Origin: Sulfurospirillum arcachonense DSM 9755
GTDB lineage: Bacteria > Campylobacterota > Campylobacteria > Campylobacterales > Sulfurospirillaceae
Length of the DNA stretch: 64,000 nt
Direction of reading: 5' to 3'
Assembly (NCBI RefSeq): GCF_000597725.1
Contig: NZ_JFBL01000007.1
Span: 1-64,000, forward strand
Position 1 is the first letter of the stretch. The number at the start of each line of letters is the position of its first letter. The notes under the pieces were generated by a model. The model ran no database searches, was not told the DNA's origin, and saw nothing but the letters and a program-made list of their open reading frames with translations. Made by a program: the position numbers and the translations under genes. This document shows positions 54,604 through 63,554 of the stretch, piece by piece.

Positions 54604-55664
54604 TACAGCTCCTCAATCTCTTCTAAAACATCTTGATCAATGTCATAAAAAGTAAGTACTTTTTTTCCAAAATGATCTTTTTTAAATGCATACGCACTAA
54701 TTTCAGAGCTAAAAGGTATAAGCTCATTTCCCATAGGACCATATACGTTAGATCCAAATACAAAATATGCATCTTTAGCTTTAATTTTCGTTGTTGAAAA
54801 ATAATCAGTTATATAAATATTTTTTACATCTATATCTTCTTTATGAGAAAAAATATACTTTATCATATCTTTCACACCATCAAAATAGAGCTTTTTATCT
54901 GCATCTATCATAGCTGCCCATTTTGGATACTTATGAACAAACATACCACATATAGGACATTTTGCATCTTTTGGTACTTTAATCGAACCTATTGCCCCCA
55001 TTTTTTTATGAAGTTTTTGTGTATCCCAAAGATATACAGCTACAGCTTGCAAAGCTTTATCTTTTGAAATCTTACATTCACTTTTTAGCCCTGCTTTTAA
55101 AGAGGCTATACTCTCAAAAGCTTCTGGGTTTACTTTATTACATTTAGCTAAATACAATTTTTTGCCAACTTTATAGACTTTTTTTTGTCTTTTTGTATTT
55201 ATCATTGATGTATCTTTTTTTAAATCTATTTTTGCTAATTCATATGCTTGTGCAAAATCAACAATTTGTCCACCATATTTTTTTCTAAACTCTTGTACAT
55301 CTTTTTCTTTTGCAAATGCATATTTGCTATGTACACTCATTGTCCCTTTTTTGGTGCTATTAACCACATAATAAGCATTTTTTACACCAATAAACTTTAA
55401 ACTTTTAGTATCTACAACTTTTGCATCTTGAAGTTTTTTTCCATTATTTGATTCAGCTAAACAATGTAAAGAACAGTACTGATGATTTTTATGAATATGA
55501 TTTGTTTTATAAAACTTTGGTAAATTCATCCCGCAATTTGGACAATACAATTTTGTATTACCTTTTTGAACAAATGTCCCTTTGTCTTCAGATATTGACT
55601 GAAACATTTTTGCATTTGAAACAGTAAACATGAGTGCTAATATACATAAATACTTAACAAACAT
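54603..55664 (-). CDS. Double NosL-domain periplasmic protein
   Basis: A 353-residue exported protein with two NosL-type copper sites. After the signal peptide (ending VSNAK) the first site is CPNCGMNLPKF at 41-46, with extra cysteines in QYCSLHC (64, 68). The second is KCPICGMFVHKYPKW at 236-241. Each is followed by the NosL-like pattern with a YFDG or similar segment and a late GPMG motif. Two domains in one chain would bind two metal ions or hand copper from one site to another. ATG 55664 has AGGA upstream. Confidence 0.82.
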   Translation of the reverse strand: MFVKYLCILALMFTVSNAKMFQSISEDKGTFVQKGNTKLYCPNCGMNLPKFYKTNHIHKNHQYCSLHCLAESNNGKKLQDAKVVDTKSLKFIGVKNAYYVVNSTKKGTMSVHSKYAFAKEKDVQEFRKKYGGQIVDFAQAYELAKIDLKKDTSMINTKRQKKVYKVGKKLYLAKCNKVNPEAFESIASLKAGLKSECKISKDKALQAVAVYLWDTQKLHKKMGAIGSIKVPKDAKCPICGMFVHKYPKWAAMIDADKKLYFDGVKDMIKYIFSHKEDIDVKNIYITDYFSTTKIKAKDAYFVFGSNVYGPMGNELIPFSSEISAYAFKKDHFGKKVLTFYDIDQDVLEEIEEL

Positions 55665-55665
55665 A

Positions 55666-56508
55666 CTAATTTCCTTTTTTACTATCATCTAAATATTTAT
55701 AATTGGTACATGCTAATTTAAGCCCTTTATCACAGGCTGTTTTAAAAAGACTTTTAGCTTTTATAGTATCTTGTTTTACACCATTTCCCTGAATATGTAA
55801 TATACCAAGGTTATTACATCCTTTAGCAAACTTTTTATCACATGCTTTTTTGTACAATTGGGAAGCTTTTTTATAATCTTGTTTGAGCCCTAAACCATTT
55901 TCATGCATAACACCAAGATTTTCACAAGCCATATAAACATTACCATCACATGCTTTTTTATAAAATGCATTTGCTCTTTTATAATCTTTTTTAACGCCTT
56001 CACCATGAGCATACATGTAACCTAAATTATTACATCCTATCAAATCAAAACTTGCACAAGACTTTTCATAAAAAGTAGTTGCCATTTTTTTATCTTGAGT
56101 AACTCCATCACCTTGGGCATAGATTCGTCCTAAATTATTACAAGCTGCTCCATCCTTATCTTTACATGCTTTTTTATATAATTTCACTGCTTTTTTTATA
56201 TCTTTTTTAACATTTTTTCCAGCGCTATAAATCACCCCTAAGTTATAACATGCTGAAGTAAATTTTTCATCACATGCTTTTTTATAATAACTCATGGCTT
56301 TAGTAACATCTTTTTTTATTCCATCTGAGCCCATATATAAAACACCTAAATTATAACAAGCTGATGCTTTTCCTTCATTACAAGCCTTTTGATATATACT
56401 TGCTACTTTTTTATGCTCACCTTTTTTATGCGCTTCAACACTTTCTTTTATATACCCAGCTTCAGCTGTAAGAAAAAACGCCATTAATATAATTATAATT
56501 TTTTTCAT
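55666..56508 (-). CDS. Sel1-like repeat, Cys-rich exported protein (HcpA type) A
   Basis: A 280-residue protein with signal peptide (IIIILMAFFLTAEAG) and seven Sel1-like repeats of about 36 residues. Each repeat carries two cysteines in the pattern YKKACDxxxxxxCYNLG, which form a disulfide in the Helicobacter cysteine-rich proteins. It is a solenoid scaffold likely to hold periplasmic partners together, and old annotation as beta-lactamase is doubtful. It is followed 1 nt later by the double-NosL gene and preceded by a second Sel1 gene. Confidence 0.85.
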   Translation of the reverse strand: MKKIIIILMAFFLTAEAGYIKESVEAHKKGEHKKVASIYQKACNEGKASACYNLGVLYMGSDGIKKDVTKAMSYYKKACDEKFTSACYNLGVIYSAGKNVKKDIKKAVKLYKKACKDKDGAACNNLGRIYAQGDGVTQDKKMATTFYEKSCASFDLIGCNNLGYMYAHGEGVKKDYKRANAFYKKACDGNVYMACENLGVMHENGLGLKQDYKKASQLYKKACDKKFAKGCNNLGILHIQGNGVKQDTIKAKSLFKTACDKGLKLACTNYKYLDDSKKGN

Positions 56509-56519
56509 TTTGATTCCTT

Positions 56520-57353
56520 TTAAAAACCCATATCAGTTAACATTAAATACTCTATACAGCTAGCATTATCACCCATACTACAAGCTCTTTTATATATCTT
56601 TCTTGCTTTTGGGTAACTTTGTTTTACACCTCTACCTGTTGAATACAAAATAGCTAATTTATAACATTGTGTAGTGTTACCAACTTTACACCCCTCAGTA
56701 TACTCATCAAAAACTTTTTTAAAATCTTTAGAATCAAGTGCTGCTACACTTTTTATTTGAATATCTACAAGACGAAAACAAGATTGCGTATCTTCTCGAT
56801 CACATCCTTCTTTGTACCATTTTATAGCTTTCTTTTTATCTTTTGGCTCATAAATATTACCTAACTTGTAACATCCTAAAATTGCTCCTTTTTCACATGC
56901 TTGTTCATACATACTCACCATATTTTCTTTATTTTTATCAGGATTTAAAGAATATTGGTACATCCCTCCTAAATTATAACAAGCCAATGAAAAACCATTT
57001 TTACAAGATTTTTTATAATAAGTTTCTGCTTTTAAATAATCCTTTTCAACATTTACAATACCACCCTTATCAAAACAAACACCTACTTGAAAACAACCTC
57101 TTGCACTACCAAAAGTACATGCTTTTTCATATAAATTGAAAGCTTTTCTAAAATCTTGCTTGAGACTTTGTTTATTTTCATACATAAAACCCAATTTATA
57201 GCATCCATCTGCATTATTGTTATCACATGCTTTTTCATAATTTAGTGCTGCTTGTTTATAATTTCCTTTAGCGTATGCTTTTATACCATCTTCTAAAAAA
57301 CTTCCATAAAGTAACATTGAACCCATAAATAAACAAATTATAATCTTTTTCAT
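56520..57353 (-). CDS. Sel1-like repeat, Cys-rich exported protein (HcpA type) B
   Basis: A 277-residue relative of the neighbouring Sel1 protein. The signal peptide (IIICLFMGSMLLYGS) is followed by seven Cys-paired repeats, with more degenerate spacing and an insertion near repeat 4 (NPDKNKENM). The pair probably arose by an old duplication, because the sequences differ widely outside the repeat core. It is 11 nt from its neighbour and co-transcribed with the cluster. Confidence 0.85.
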   Translation of the reverse strand: MKKIIICLFMGSMLLYGSFLEDGIKAYAKGNYKQAALNYEKACDNNNADGCYKLGFMYENKQSLKQDFRKAFNLYEKACTFGSARGCFQVGVCFDKGGIVNVEKDYLKAETYYKKSCKNGFSLACYNLGGMYQYSLNPDKNKENMVSMYEQACEKGAILGCYKLGNIYEPKDKKKAIKWYKEGCDREDTQSCFRLVDIQIKSVAALDSKDFKKVFDEYTEGCKVGNTTQCYKLAILYSTGRGVKQSYPKARKIYKRACSMGDNASCIEYLMLTDMGF

Positions 57354-57368
57354 ATCTATCCTTTTTGA

Positions 57369-58649
57369 TTAATTTAATGTCTCAGTCATAATTGACTTTC
57401 TCAACATTGCTCTAATATTATCCATACCCATATAAAACTCCTTCATCATAGAAACAATAAGAAACTCTCCAAATCTAGTTGGATAAATAATCCCTTTTTT
57501 TATATCAATTGCTTTAACTCTTTTTAGCATAAAAATTTCTAATTTTAAAATGTTTTCTAAATTAACTTTAAATAGTTTATTAAACTTTTTAATTTCAACA
57601 CAACCACCAAAAAGATATAGTAAAAATTGATATTGAATATGTTTTTTAAGTGTAAATAGCTTACTCGAAGCAATAATGGCATTAGTATTATTGGTAACTA
57701 ATTCTTTATATTGATTTAAATCATAAGCATTTACATGTAATTGATTATTAATATGGCTAAAAGCTCCACTGCCTATACCTATATATTCACTATTCGTAAC
57801 TGTGTATTCATCACTAATATTTGTCTTTGTTTTAGAAAATGACCATGCATTATTTAAACTATAATCCGCTAATTCTTCTCTTATAATATTATATAACTCA
57901 AACTCTTTACTCTTCTTCAAAGTCAAAAAATGCTCTAACATTGACTGATTTATGGCTTTTGAATTCATAAGAGGATATGTAGTGATTTGTTCAACATCTA
58001 ATTGTTTTGCTATATGTAAATCATGTCTTAGCATCTCTTCATTTTGCATATCCAAATTAAAAATTAAATCTAAACTAATAATAGGGATAATTCCTACAAC
58101 AGCAGAAATTTTATCTTGCAAAATTTCAGATGAACCATATTTATCATATCTTGAAATCTTTTTTAATATGCTATTATCAAAAGTTTGAACACCAATAGAG
58201 AGTCTATCAATAAGTCCTTTAAAATTTGTAAGGATATTTGCATCTATATGATTTGGTGTACTCTCACATGAAACTTCTTTGATATCAAAAAGTTTCTTTG
58301 CTAACTCTAACGTTAGCATAAGTTCTTTTTCATCGATTAGAGGAGTCCCTCCACCAATGTATAAAGTGTCAAAAGAAAATCCTTCTTCTTTTGCTTTTAA
58401 TAATTCTAATCTTACATTTGCAAAATACTCTTTACATGTACTTTCATTGTATTTAAATTTGTGGAAAGTACAAAAAGTACAAAATTCATGGCAAAAAGGT
58501 ACATGTATATATAAAAAATAACTTTTATTTTTATCAAAAATATGTTTTGTAGGTGATGTTGTATAACCTAAATCCAAATTAGAAGCCATAGATTTTCTTA
58601 TTGCTTCTGCACTACTAAATAATGAGGCTGTTTCTATAATCTTTTTCAT
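57369..58649 (-). CDS. HemW-like radical SAM protein
   Basis: A 426-residue radical SAM protein of the HemN/HemW/HutW superfamily with cluster motif CHEFCTFC (Cys53, 57, 60), LYIGGGTPL, RLSIGVQTFD and a C-terminal HemN-type domain with IGIGSGAFSHI. The fourth HemN-specific cysteine (CxxxCxxCxC) is absent, so it is not a coproporphyrinogen dehydrogenase. HemW-like proteins bind haem as chaperones and HutW-type ones open haem. In a cytochrome-maturation cluster, haem delivery is the better guess. Confidence 0.78.
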   Translation of the reverse strand: MKKIIETASLFSSAEAIRKSMASNLDLGYTTSPTKHIFDKNKSYFLYIHVPFCHEFCTFCTFHKFKYNESTCKEYFANVRLELLKAKEEGFSFDTLYIGGGTPLIDEKELMLTLELAKKLFDIKEVSCESTPNHIDANILTNFKGLIDRLSIGVQTFDNSILKKISRYDKYGSSEILQDKISAVVGIIPIISLDLIFNLDMQNEEMLRHDLHIAKQLDVEQITTYPLMNSKAINQSMLEHFLTLKKSKEFELYNIIREELADYSLNNAWSFSKTKTNISDEYTVTNSEYIGIGSGAFSHINNQLHVNAYDLNQYKELVTNNTNAIIASSKLFTLKKHIQYQFLLYLFGGCVEIKKFNKLFKVNLENILKLEIFMLKRVKAIDIKKGIIYPTRFGEFLIVSMMKEFYMGMDNIRAMLRKSIMTETLN

Positions 58650-58660
58650 TGTTTTTTATT

Positions 58661-59164
58661 TCAATCTTTAAGGGTTGCTATTTTATAAATAATAAATCCA
58701 AATATAATAATTACGGCTAACGAATACCACAATAAAGAATCTTTTATAACTACGTAACTTACAATCAATGTTGATAACAAAGTTGGTACTTCATTATATG
58801 CTCTAAAAAAATGACCGCTTTTTGTACACTCATTTTTTGCTAAACTTACTCTATAGTATTCCATACTAAAACTATATATTATTAAAAAACCTAACGCTAA
58901 AATTTTTAAATGCATCCATGATTCTTGTAAAAGATATGGATTTAAATACAATATTAATCCACCACTGGCAATAGAAGCCCACAAAGCTGGTAAACCAATG
59001 TATTTATATAATTTGTATTCTTGAATCTCAACTACTTGAACAAACTCTTTTTTATGACTATGTTCTTTATGATAAACAAATAACCTTGGCAAATAAAACA
59101 TTACTGCCATCCACGACATCACTGACATAAAATGAAATGTCAATATATATGTATAATACTCCAC
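58661..59164 (-). CDS. HemJ/CopD-like four-helix membrane protein
   Basis: A 167-residue membrane protein of the HemJ (UPF0093)/CopD-like family. The conserved N-terminal His is in ILTFHFMSVMSWMAVMFYLPRL, with LFVYH, then four helices and a late NEVPTLLSTLIVSYVVIK. HemJ oxidises protoporphyrinogen IX to protoporphyrin IX in bacteria without HemG or HemY, and the related CopD acts in copper uptake. Both fit a haem- and copper-requiring enzyme cluster. Translation starts at GTG behind AAGGA. Confidence 0.72.
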   Translation of the reverse strand: MEYYTYILTFHFMSVMSWMAVMFYLPRLFVYHKEHSHKKEFVQVVEIQEYKLYKYIGLPALWASIASGGLILYLNPYLLQESWMHLKILALGFLIIYSFSMEYYRVSLAKNECTKSGHFFRAYNEVPTLLSTLIVSYVVIKDSLLWYSLAVIIIFGFIIYKIATLKD

Positions 59165-59197
59165 AATCTATCCTTATTTTTGAGTTTTAAACTCATT

Positions 59198-61879
59198 TTA
59201 TTTAATTACTTTAACCGCTCGACCTCTATAAGCTAATGATGCTATTATAAGAACTATCAAAATCATATAATATACAAAATTAGGCACAGGTACCTTATCT
59301 CCTGAGGCATATGAATGAAGACCTGAGAGATAAAAATTGACTCCAAAATACGTCATTATAATTGATGCAAATGAAATAACTGAAGCCACTGAAAATACAT
59401 AAATAGTATTCAGCTTTGGAATGAAACGTAGATGTAAAACCATGGTGTAAACAACAATTGAGATAAAAGACCATGTCTCTTTTGGATCCCAACCCCAATA
59501 TCTTCCCCACGATTCATTTGCCCAAACACCACCAATAAAATTACCCACTGTTAATAACGACAAACCTATTATTAAACTTATTTCAGTAATTGCTGAAATC
59601 TGTCTTATTTGAATATCTAATCTAATTTCATTTTTTTGATTTCTAAATATCATCAATACTAGTGCAATAAAAGCAAGTAAAGCACCAAGTCCTAAAAATC
59701 CATAACTAGCAGTAATAACTGATACATGTATGCTTAACCAATACGATTTTAAAACAGGAACAAGCGTTGTAATTTGAGGACTAATAAAATTAAGATGCGC
59801 TACAAGCATAATGACTCCACCTAAAAGTGCTGATGCAGATAATGCTAATAATGATTTTCTAAACACTATAAGACCAGCTAAAAGTGTTGACCATCCAATA
59901 TATATTAGTGATTCATAAGTATCACTCCAAGGAGCATGATTTGAAATATACCATCTCATAAGAATTCCAGCACTATGAAAGAGAAATCCAAAAAGTAAAA
60001 GATAAAAAAATATTTTATTTAAATATCTATAATTTTTTTCAAAAAATATTGAGATAATTGCAATTACTAAAATAATAAATCCCAAGATAAAATAAAAACT
60101 TATAAGCTTTTGAAATATTTTCAATTTATTAAATAAAATCTCAACATCTAATTGACTTTTTGTTGGCAATATATCACTACTGTATTTTAGTTGATTATTT
60201 TTTAACGCTTTTAATGCTTTATTAGCTTCAGCCCAATCATTATTTTTTATGCCTACTTTTAACGCTTTTATATATGTATACAAAGTTTCACGGATATTTT
60301 GTTCTAACCATATCTCTGCACTAGCATCTTGAGGGCTATACCATGTATTTTTTTCATCATTTGGTTTTGGAATAAACTTAGTAAAAAATCCTTTAGATGC
60401 CATATAAAATATATTTAATCTTTCATCTAATTTAATGAGATCCTTATCAAAAGTTCCTCTTTTAGCAGGTGCTTTTGCATTAGCCTCATCAACTTCATTT
60501 TTGAGTTTATACTCTCCATTTTCTTTAAAAATATCAGAAAAAGATATATATTTTTCTGATTGACGAATACCTATAAGTTTTTTTATTTTTTTATTTTTTA
60601 TTTTAATTAATTTTACATCTTCCCAAACTAAAGGATCTGCTAAAATCCCTAACATAATTTGCTCTGGTTTTAAACCAAGTAATGAATCTTTTCCTGACAT
60701 TTTGTGCATAACATCAATAGACTCTGTACTCATAGGTTTAATACGACCATTATAATCTTGCACTAAAAGTTTTCCAAAAGCTTTTGAGTGTTCTAGAGAA
60801 TTCACTTTGTATTTTTCAATATATGCCAAAGCATCCGCTTTTAAACAAGTTGAGAAACTCATAAGAACAACTATCATAAGAGACAAATTACTTTTGTGTA
60901 AAAAACTTTTTAGTCTAGAAAACCTACTTCCTTTTGTAAAAAAGTTTAATACAAATCCTAAACTCAACAAGAAATAGCCTAAATATGTAGGCCATTTACC
61001 TGGATCATTATTAACAGAAAGAATTGTGCCTAACTCATCTCTGTCATATGATGATTGAAAAAATTTAAAACCTTTATAAGAGAGTGGGTGATTCATAAAA
61101 ATTCTATGTTTAACATTAATATTTTCTTTTTCATCTATTAGTGTTACTTCACTAGCATATGAAGAAGGACTCATAGAGCCAGGGTATCTATCTATTTGAA
61201 AATCTTCTAATTTAATTTTAAAAGGTAAATTAATCAACTTTGAACCCCAAGATACTTGAACTTCTAAACCATCATAATAAAGACTACTTGGAGGCTCAAT
61301 ACTACCATGTCCCCCTCTTACTTCTATCTCTTTTACTTGTCCATTATAAGTGACTTTTAAAGTTAATTTATCTACATTTGTAATTTTAAAATATTGATAC
61401 TCTTTAAATTCTACAATAAAGTTTTTACCTTCTATTTTATCTTCAAATTTAAAATTATTATTTCCTATTTTTCCAAGGGCAAGTAGATGCTCGTAGCTTT
61501 GATTTTCCGTATTGATTTGAAGGTATGACTCTTCTGATATTACTTTATACTCACTCATACCTTCTCTTACATGTAAAACTCCTTCGTAACCAAAATATCT
61601 TGTTACTCCAGCACCAATTAAGACAACAACAAATCCTACATGAAACACAAAAGCTCCAAGTCTTCTCCACATTTTTCTCTTATATACTAACCCTATTAAT
61701 GAAACAGCTAAAAACACCATAACCACTTCATACCAAAGCGCATGATAAACTAATACTTTAGCAGTTTGACTATCATAATCATTTTCTATAAATGTAGCAA
61801 TAGCTGCCCCAACTCCTAATATAAAGAGCATTAAAATAACAAAACTATAAGAGAAAAACACTTTTTTGAAAAAACCCAT
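59198..61879 (-). CDS. CcsBA-type cytochrome c haem lyase (system II), CcsA1-like
   Basis: A fused System II synthetase of 893 residues. The N-terminal ResB/CcsB part has four helices and a large periplasmic domain (about 100-300), and the C-terminal CcsA part carries the haem-binding WWD region ANESWGRYWGWDPKETWSF and flanking histidines. It exports haem and attaches it to apocytochrome c. Campylobacterota carry several paralogues with different specificity; the one in the Wolinella mcc locus (CcsA1) serves the unusual wide-spaced haem motif of MccA. Position beside FKBP-FeS-NrfD genes points to that dedicated role. Confidence 0.88.
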   Translation of the reverse strand: MGFFKKVFFSYSFVILMLFILGVGAAIATFIENDYDSQTAKVLVYHALWYEVVMVFLAVSLIGLVYKRKMWRRLGAFVFHVGFVVVLIGAGVTRYFGYEGVLHVREGMSEYKVISEESYLQINTENQSYEHLLALGKIGNNNFKFEDKIEGKNFIVEFKEYQYFKITNVDKLTLKVTYNGQVKEIEVRGGHGSIEPPSSLYYDGLEVQVSWGSKLINLPFKIKLEDFQIDRYPGSMSPSSYASEVTLIDEKENINVKHRIFMNHPLSYKGFKFFQSSYDRDELGTILSVNNDPGKWPTYLGYFLLSLGFVLNFFTKGSRFSRLKSFLHKSNLSLMIVVLMSFSTCLKADALAYIEKYKVNSLEHSKAFGKLLVQDYNGRIKPMSTESIDVMHKMSGKDSLLGLKPEQIMLGILADPLVWEDVKLIKIKNKKIKKLIGIRQSEKYISFSDIFKENGEYKLKNEVDEANAKAPAKRGTFDKDLIKLDERLNIFYMASKGFFTKFIPKPNDEKNTWYSPQDASAEIWLEQNIRETLYTYIKALKVGIKNNDWAEANKALKALKNNQLKYSSDILPTKSQLDVEILFNKLKIFQKLISFYFILGFIILVIAIISIFFEKNYRYLNKIFFYLLLFGFLFHSAGILMRWYISNHAPWSDTYESLIYIGWSTLLAGLIVFRKSLLALSASALLGGVIMLVAHLNFISPQITTLVPVLKSYWLSIHVSVITASYGFLGLGALLAFIALVLMIFRNQKNEIRLDIQIRQISAITEISLIIGLSLLTVGNFIGGVWANESWGRYWGWDPKETWSFISIVVYTMVLHLRFIPKLNTIYVFSVASVISFASIIMTYFGVNFYLSGLHSYASGDKVPVPNFVYYMILIVLIIASLAYRGRAVKVIK

Positions 61880-61906
61880 ACTTATCCTTGAAATAAACTA
61901 AACAAT

Positions 61907-62848
61907 TTATACGCTAAAAATTTGCCCTGCATACACTATAAATAGACGTAAACAAAAAACGCCAACTAAACTAGAAAGTCCAGATGTATAAAATACCGCT
62001 AATGAATTTGACATCTTTTTTCCTAAGGCAAAATTTAAAACTAGTGGTAATATAAAACCAATACCTACAACACCAAACCAAAACACATTTGCCCAGACTC
62101 CACTGTGAAATCCTTCTATAGCAACATGTCCTGATGCTCCACCTACTAATAAACCAACATAAAGCATGCTTAAAAACATTACTTCTACAAACATTATTGG
62201 CCATTCAACTTTATGAAGAATTTTCATATCGCCAGAATGCATATCTTCTTTAAATAATTTATGTGATACTAAACTCAACGATGCAACACCAACTGAAAGT
62301 CCAGAAACTACAAACAGGGCTGGTAAAATTGCAGTATTTAACATAGGAAAACGAACTAATATTGAAATTAGAAACCCTGTATAAGCACATATAATCACAG
62401 CAAAAAATACTGTCACACCTTCAAGAGGACTTCTTACTATTTTTAATAAATCTATAATTGGAGATAAAAATCCAAAAAGTGATTTAATTTCTTTTTCAAA
62501 AGCATATATAACTATTACACATGTTAAAGGAATATACACGGATATCGCAGCAACACCAATAGACATAACAGAAGAAAAATTATAATTTATTAAAATCTTC
62601 CAAAAAACAAAAGGTTTTTCCAAATCTGCTACTAAAAAAACCATTCCTAACATAATTGTCGAACAAGAAATTAAAGCAGACGATTTGTATACTGCTGTAT
62701 TTTCAGTTTGCTTTTTATAAAACCGGATTGCTAAAGCTAATATTAATGCTCCTCCAGAAATACCTGCTAACAACAAATAAACAGCAATTGGCCAATGCCA
62801 ACCTATCCCTTCAGTGAAACCAACTGTAAAATTAATTGATTCATTCAT
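61907..62848 (-). CDS. NrfD-family quinol dehydrogenase membrane subunit (MccD-like)
   Basis: A 313-residue polytopic protein with eight or more helices. The NrfD-type N terminus is INFTVGFTEGIGWHWPIAVYLLLAG, where GWHW and the following loop form the quinol side, and VADLEKPFVFWKILI marks the family. NrfD proteins bind (mena)quinol without haem and pass electrons to a partner iron-sulfur protein, here the gene 2 nt upstream. Together they would form the quinol dehydrogenase MccCD for sulfite reductase. NrfCD- or PsrBC-type use for another reductase is the alternative. Confidence 0.88.
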   Translation of the reverse strand: MNESINFTVGFTEGIGWHWPIAVYLLLAGISGGALILALAIRFYKKQTENTAVYKSSALISCSTIMLGMVFLVADLEKPFVFWKILINYNFSSVMSIGVAAISVYIPLTCVIVIYAFEKEIKSLFGFLSPIIDLLKIVRSPLEGVTVFFAVIICAYTGFLISILVRFPMLNTAILPALFVVSGLSVGVASLSLVSHKLFKEDMHSGDMKILHKVEWPIMFVEVMFLSMLYVGLLVGGASGHVAIEGFHSGVWANVFWFGVVGIGFILPLVLNFALGKKMSNSLAVFYTSGLSSLVGVFCLRLFIVYAGQIFSV

Positions 62849-62850
62849 GA

Positions 62851-63528
62851 TTAAACTCCTAACTTAACAATAGGTATGTATCTTAAACTAGGTTTTGTAC
62901 CAAAACCTGGTTTCATACGAACAGAATCTTTCACTCTTAATAATTTATTTATATAAGATGTTTCATCATTTAAATCTCCAAATACTAAAGCTGTATACTT
63001 ACAAGCTTCAACACATGCTGGTTTTTTGCCTTCTTTAAAATTGCTATTTAAACAAAAATTACAATTTTCAGCAGCTTTTGTCTCTTCATTAATAAAACGA
63101 ACATCATAAGGGCAAGCAACAATACAATACTTACATCCTATACAATCATCCGCATTCATAGTAACAATATTTGTTATTGAATCTCTATGTGAAGCATTTG
63201 TAGGACAGGCTTGCACACAAGGAGCCTCTTCACACTGTTGACAAGAAACACGAACATATCTTTTCTCATCAGTATGATTCTGATCAGTTTTATCTTGAAC
63301 AAATAGACGTTTTTGCCCTTTTGGTACTAAATTTATCTCTGCACATGCATTTTCACAATCAGTACAACCAACACATTTATTTTGATCAAAAACCATCCCA
63401 TAATGGGGACTTTTGTCAACTTTTTGATTTTCTTCATTAGCACTTAAACTATATTGCATAGTGCTAAGAAGAACTGAACCAAAACCTATGCCCTTTAGGA
63501 AAGTTCTTCTATCATTTTTATTACCCAT
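62851..63528 (-). CDS. Tat-exported four-[4Fe-4S] protein, NrfC type (MccC-like)
   Basis: A 225-residue electron-transfer protein. The Tat signal is DRRTFLKGIGFGSVLL. Sixteen cysteines sit in four groups (CVGCTDCENAC, CQQCEEAPCVQAC, CIGCKYCIVAC, and CNFC with CVEAC), giving four [4Fe-4S] clusters. It would accept electrons from the NrfD-type subunit and pass them to the periplasmic cytochrome. A strong GGAGG precedes the ATG. The gene is 26 nt downstream of the FKBP gene and 2 nt upstream of nrfD. Confidence 0.9.
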   Translation of the reverse strand: MGNKNDRRTFLKGIGFGSVLLSTMQYSLSANEENQKVDKSPHYGMVFDQNKCVGCTDCENACAEINLVPKGQKRLFVQDKTDQNHTDEKRYVRVSCQQCEEAPCVQACPTNASHRDSITNIVTMNADDCIGCKYCIVACPYDVRFINEETKAAENCNFCLNSNFKEGKKPACVEACKYTALVFGDLNDETSYINKLLRVKDSVRMKPGFGTKPSLRYIPIVKLGV

Positions 63529-63554
63529 TTTTGCCTCCTATAAACTCTTTTACA

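Noticed and set aside
51117-55664. NosL proteins taken as proof of a nitrous oxide reductase cluster
   Set aside because: No nosZ, nosD, nosF or nosY gene is present, and the neighbours FKBP-FeS-NrfD-CcsBA fit a sulfite-type system better.
55981-57260. Repeated ACATGC in the Sel1 genes as part of the TACATGTA motif
   Set aside because: These come from the recurring Ala-Cys of the protein repeats and do not have the palindromic flank.
57369-58649. hemN (oxygen-independent coproporphyrinogen dehydrogenase)
   Set aside because: The fourth cysteine of the CxxxCxxCxC motif is missing, which places it with HemW-like proteins.
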